A DNA stretch of 16,629 nucleotides from Micavibrio aeruginosavorus (GTDB lineage Bacteria > Pseudomonadota > Alphaproteobacteria > Micavibrionales > Micavibrionaceae): assembly GCA_003241475.1 (NCBI GenBank), contig QFQB01000037.1, forward strand, positions 1 to 16,629, in the 5' to 3' direction. The position numbers and the translations under genes are program-made. The notes under the pieces are model-generated. The model saw nothing but the letters and a program-made list of their open reading frames with translations. It was not told the origin of the DNA and ran no database searches. Position 1 is the stretch's first letter. Each line of letters begins with the position of its first letter. Of the stretch, positions 14,355-16,629 are shown piece after piece.

Positions 14355-14843
14355 TTAGTTTCCGTTGGAAGCCGCCTTGATATCGAAATCGGCTGGCGTA
14401 CCGGCATCGTGATCGAAATCCTCGGCCTGCAATGTGCGGGCACGGGTGGGAACCTGATAGGCTACGCGGCAATGCGTATCGCAATAGGGCAAACCCGGAA
14501 CCGTCTCGCAACCACAGAAATTGAAGTTTTCTTCGCGTGGATCGCCCGATGGCCAGCGGCACATGCGCTCTTTCAGATCGATCATGTCCAGACCAAGACC
14601 CTTGAATTCAGGCAACTTGACCGCTGGCTTTACCAGACGTGGAGGCTGAGCCTCGCTCTTTGGCTTTTTGGAAACATTTTGCTGGATGGGCGACAAACGC
14701 GAGGACAGCTTCAAGCGGTGCGCCTTGCCGATGACAGCATTGCGGGTGATGCCATCACCGAGCACTTTTGCGATCTCGGCCGCAGTTTTCCCCTCGCCCC
14801 ACAGCTGCTTCAGAAGATTAACCCGTTCGTCTGTCCAGCTCAT
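14355..14843 (-). CDS. gcrA: Cell-cycle transcription regulator GcrA
   Basis: GcrA is the alphaproteobacterial cofactor that binds sigma-70 domain 2 and activates promoters carrying GANTC sites methylated by CcrM. The 162-aa protein starts MSWTDERVNLLKQLWGEGKT, then AAEIAKVLGDGITRNAVIGK: the N-terminal helix-turn-helix DNA-binding domain (1 to about 50). A basic, proline-containing linker follows. The C-terminal sigma-binding domain (about 90-140) has the family motif MCRWPSGDP, then FCGCETVPGLPYCDTHC and VAYQVP. The C-terminus is Cys-rich (five Cys and a His). The frame is open 29 codons upstream, but the start at 14843 is set by AGGAG 10 nt before it and by the conserved MSWTDERV. It lies 176 nt downstream of era in the same orientation, so read-through is possible, but the gap carries its own regulatory signals. 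Confidence 0.97.
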   Translation of the reverse strand: MSWTDERVNLLKQLWGEGKTAAEIAKVLGDGITRNAVIGKAHRLKLSSRLSPIQQNVSKKPKSEAQPPRLVKPAVKLPEFKGLGLDMIDLKERMCRWPSGDPREENFNFCGCETVPGLPYCDTHCRVAYQVPTRARTLQAEDFDHDAGTPADFDIKAASNGN

Positions 14844-14900
14844 TCTCTCTAGTCTCCTAAGTGATCGGACCCGCCTAAAGCGCATCCATGACCGTGATAC

Positions 14901-14930
14901 ATATGGTTGAAATCCAGGAAACGATATCAA
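14901..14930 (-). promoter_or_regulatory. Weak candidate gcrA promoter
   Basis: On the minus strand TTGATA (14925-14930, five of six -35 bases) is followed after 18 nt by CCATAT (14901-14906), a poor -10. The start would be near 14894, giving a leader of about 50 nt. It is the best match in the gap, but is not convincing alone. Confidence 0.3.
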
Positions 14931-14936
14931 GGGTGC

Positions 14937-14971
14937 GAATCACGCGCCAGAAATTCCGCGAATCGCGATTC
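14937..14971. promoter_or_regulatory. Cluster of three GANTC (CcrM/GcrA) sites upstream of gcrA
   Basis: GAATC at 14937-14941, GAATC at 14960-14964 and GATTC at 14967-14971. The last two form a perfect 12-bp palindrome, GAATCGCGATTC. GCGAATC is repeated in direct orientation 23 bp apart. GANTC is the target of the alphaproteobacterial methylase CcrM, and methylated GANTC recruits GcrA, so autoregulation is a natural inference. Confidence 0.6.
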
Positions 14972-14973
14972 CC

Positions 14974-14982
14974 TTATCCACA
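14974..14982 (+). promoter_or_regulatory. Perfect DnaA box upstream of gcrA
   Basis: TTATCCACA matches the consensus TTATNCACA exactly and is one of the strong-binding forms. It sits 2 bp from the GANTC palindrome and about 130 nt from the gcrA start codon. In Caulobacter DnaA directly activates gcrA; the same use here is inferred. Confidence 0.65.
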
Positions 14983-15019
14983 TTTATTGTCGGACTAAAA
15001 ATAATCTGTTGGAATTTTA

Positions 15020-15949
15020 TCAGAACTTGTCGGTTTCTGAATCCGGATTGGCACTGAGACCCCACAATTTGTAATGCTCTGAATCTTCGCTCCAATTTTC
15101 GCGAACCTTCACGAACAATTTCAGGTGCGCACGGCATCCCATAATCCCTTCAATCTCGACGCGTGCTTGTGTGCCGATCTTGCCGATCATTTCTCCGCCT
15201 TTTCCGAGAATGATTTTTTTTTGCCCCTCACGCGCGACAAAAATTGTTTGATCTATTTTTATGCTACCGTCGTCAAATTCTTCCCAGCTTTCCGTTTCAA
15301 CCGTGATGTCATAGGGAATTTCTTCGTGCACGCTACGGAACAATTTTTCGCGCGTGATTTCTGCCGATAAAAGCCGCATCGACATATCCGTCATCTGGTC
15401 TTCAGGGTAATGGAAAGGGCCTTCAGGCATGCATTTTGCGACATATTTGACCAGATCTTTTACGCCATCATTTTCACGTGCGGAGATCATGAATGTCGCT
15501 TCGAAACTCATCATCTGATTCATCTGGGTGGCAAGTTCGAGCAATTTCGGACGGGCGATATCATCGACCTTGTTAAGTACAAGTATATATTTTTTTCCCG
15601 TCACGTCTTTTAATCGTTCGACGATGGTGCGAACAGGCCTGCTGAATCCCTTGACCGAGTCCACAACAAACAAAACAAGGTCACTGTCGCCCAGTCCCTG
15701 CCACGCAGCGGCGACGATCGCTTTTTCCATTCGGTCATTCCCCGGTTTGAAAAGGCCCGGCGTATCGACGAAAATAATTTGTGACGATCCTTCAATCACA
15801 ATTCCCAAAACGCGTGTGCGTGTTGTTTGCACTTTGCTGGAAACGATCGAAACTTTTTCACCGACCATTGTGTTTAGCAAGGTAGACTTTCCAGCATTGG
15901 GCGCACCAATGATGGCGGCAAAACCGCAAGATGTCTTTTGATCGTTCAT
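15020..15949 (-). CDS. era: Ribosome-assembly GTPase Era
   Basis: Era binds GTP and the 3' end of 16S rRNA during 30S maturation and is essential in many bacteria. The 309-aa protein is complete. The G domain has G1 GAPNAGKS (15-22), switch region QTTRTRVLGI (41-50), G3 DTPG (62-65) and G4 NKVD (126-129). SARE (157-160) corresponds to G5. The C-terminal KH RNA-binding domain (about 205-285) contains GKGGEMIGKIG (249-259). The terminus WSEDSEHYKLWGL is typical, with a few extra residues after it. Its ATG overlaps the rnc stop by one base (TAATG), so translation is coupled to rnc. No good terminator follows, so some transcripts may continue into gcrA. Confidence 0.98.
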   Translation of the reverse strand: MNDQKTSCGFAAIIGAPNAGKSTLLNTMVGEKVSIVSSKVQTTRTRVLGIVIEGSSQIIFVDTPGLFKPGNDRMEKAIVAAAWQGLGDSDLVLFVVDSVKGFSRPVRTIVERLKDVTGKKYILVLNKVDDIARPKLLELATQMNQMMSFEATFMISARENDGVKDLVKYVAKCMPEGPFHYPEDQMTDMSMRLLSAEITREKLFRSVHEEIPYDITVETESWEEFDDGSIKIDQTIFVAREGQKKIILGKGGEMIGKIGTQARVEIEGIMGCRAHLKLFVKVRENWSEDSEHYKLWGLSANPDSETDKF

Positions 15950-16629
15950 TAGGGGCGTACCTTTAATTGGATCAGCATTTGGCGAGCGGCTGTTTTTTCC
16001 GCTTGGCGTCGCGACGGACCTTCGGCGACGACAGGATCATAATCGCGAACCCGTACCTCTACGGCAAAAGTGGGAGCATGATCCGGCCCGGAACGATCCA
16101 CAATTTCATATTCGGGCAGGGGCAACCCGCGCGCCTGCACCCATTCCTGAAGCTCCGTTTTCGGGTCTTGGTGGGCTTCGGTCAACGTGGTGATATTGTC
16201 TCCCCACAGGCGTAGTATAACTTCCCGCGCAGGCTCCAATCCGCCATCAAGAAAAATCGCGCCCAAAAGCGCCTCCATGGCGTCCGAAATGATGTTTTCG
16301 TTTTCCGCCCCACCAGAAAGTCGCTCGGACTCTGACAGATTGACAAAATGGCTCAAATCTAGGATTGCACCGATAATTGCCAGCATGCGCCCTTGAACCA
16401 GCGCAGAGTGGCGCTTGGCGAGACTCCCCTCGTTTTCGTCGGGAAATTTTCGAAACAGGCTTTCGGCCATTACCAGATTGAGAACGCGATCTCCCAGAAA
16501 TTCGATGCGTTCGTTGTTCGCTTGACCGCTTCGGCTTGAATGGGTGAGCGCCTGTTCCATGAAAGCGCGATTTTTAAAGCGGTATCCCAGACGCTCTTCC
16601 AGCATGGAAAGATCGGGAATATCAACCTT
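15949..16629 (-). CDS. rnc: Ribonuclease III (5' end outside the window)
   Basis: Double-strand-specific endoribonuclease that matures rRNA and trims structured mRNAs. Counting from the ATG at 16605, the catalytic domain shows the signature NERIEFLGDRVL (31-42; E35, D39) and SDAMEALLGAIFLDGG with D108 and E111 as metal ligands. A C-terminal dsRNA-binding domain follows (from DPKTELQEW, ending RRQAEKTAARQML). The frame stays open from 16605 to the window edge (KVDIPDLS before the Met), and no ribosome-binding site precedes that Met. RNase III proteins often have a DLS-LEERLGYRF-like start, so the true start probably lies outside and the gene is partial here. The product otherwise has normal length. 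It is upstream of and coupled to era, the standard rnc-era arrangement. Confidence 0.95.
   Translation of the reverse strand, partial: KVDIPDLSMLEERLGYRFKNRAFMEQALTHSSRSGQANNERIEFLGDRVLNLVMAESLFRKFPDENEGSLAKRHSALVQGRMLAIIGAILDLSHFVNLSESERLSGGAENENIISDAMEALLGAIFLDGGLEPAREVILRLWGDNITTLTEAHQDPKTELQEWVQARGLPLPEYEIVDRSGPDHAPTFAVEVRVRDYDPVVAEGPSRRQAEKTAARQMLIQLKVRP

Noticed and set aside
14844..14930. N-terminal extension of GcrA
   Set aside because: GcrA proteins begin MSWTDERV, and AGGAG precedes that Met; the extra 29 residues overlap the promoter region.
14844..15019. CtrA binding sites near gcrA
   Set aside because: No TTAA-N7-TTAA or clear half-site pair was found in the gap.
1..16629. Mobile element, phage, CRISPR or defence island
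   Set aside because: No transposase, integrase, direct-repeat array, toxin-antitoxin pair or nuclease-helicase cluster is present; nearly all coding space is housekeeping genes.

Overview
The window is a stretch of chromosome from an alphaproteobacterium with moderate GC (about 50-55% by eye). The clearest lineage marker is a GcrA cell-cycle regulator (minus strand, 14355-14843), a family essentially confined to Alphaproteobacteria. The rnc-era pair, the duplicated cold-shock-domain protein and the DUF1223 protein also fit. I cannot name the genus. Every recognisable gene is intact except rnc, which runs off the right edge. I see no insertion sequence, phage gene, CRISPR array or rRNA. This is mostly housekeeping DNA.

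Layout, left to right. Positions 1-230 hold no convincing gene: an intrinsic terminator for something left of the window, an 11-bp inverted repeat, and the terminator of a minus-strand tRNA-Tyr (231-315) that has its own consensus-like promoter. Divergently from the tRNA run rlmB (23S rRNA G2251 2'-O-methyltransferase), polA (DNA polymerase I with all three activities) and a small PglC-like sugar-phosphate transferase. The last overlaps, tail to tail, a secreted DUF1223 protein on the minus strand. Next come gpt (xanthine-guanine phosphoribosyltransferase) and a translation block: rpmI, rplT, a HAD-family phosphatase, an unrecognised 156-residue protein, pheS and pheT. The stop codon of pheT abuts the stop codon of a convergent long-chain acyl-CoA synthetase (fadD). 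A divergent intergenic region rich in short palindromes separates fadD from a double cold-shock-domain protein. A bidirectional terminator separates that gene from gcrA, which lies downstream of era and rnc on the minus strand.

How the genes relate. tRNA-Tyr, L35, L20 and PheST serve translation. RlmB, Era and RNase III act on rRNA or the ribosome. PolA, Gpt and GcrA link to DNA synthesis, nucleotide salvage and cell-cycle transcription.

The most interesting signal is regulatory. The 176-bp gap upstream of gcrA carries a perfect DnaA box (TTATCCACA, 14974-14982). Next to it are three GANTC sites, the CcrM methylation target that GcrA reads, within 35 bp; two of them form a perfect 12-bp palindrome. 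This looks like a cis-encoded version of the DnaA-to-GcrA step and methylation feedback known from Caulobacter. I found no convincing new multi-gene system. The best unknown is the 156-aa protein at 7778-8248, sitting inside an otherwise conserved ribosomal protein/PheST neighbourhood.
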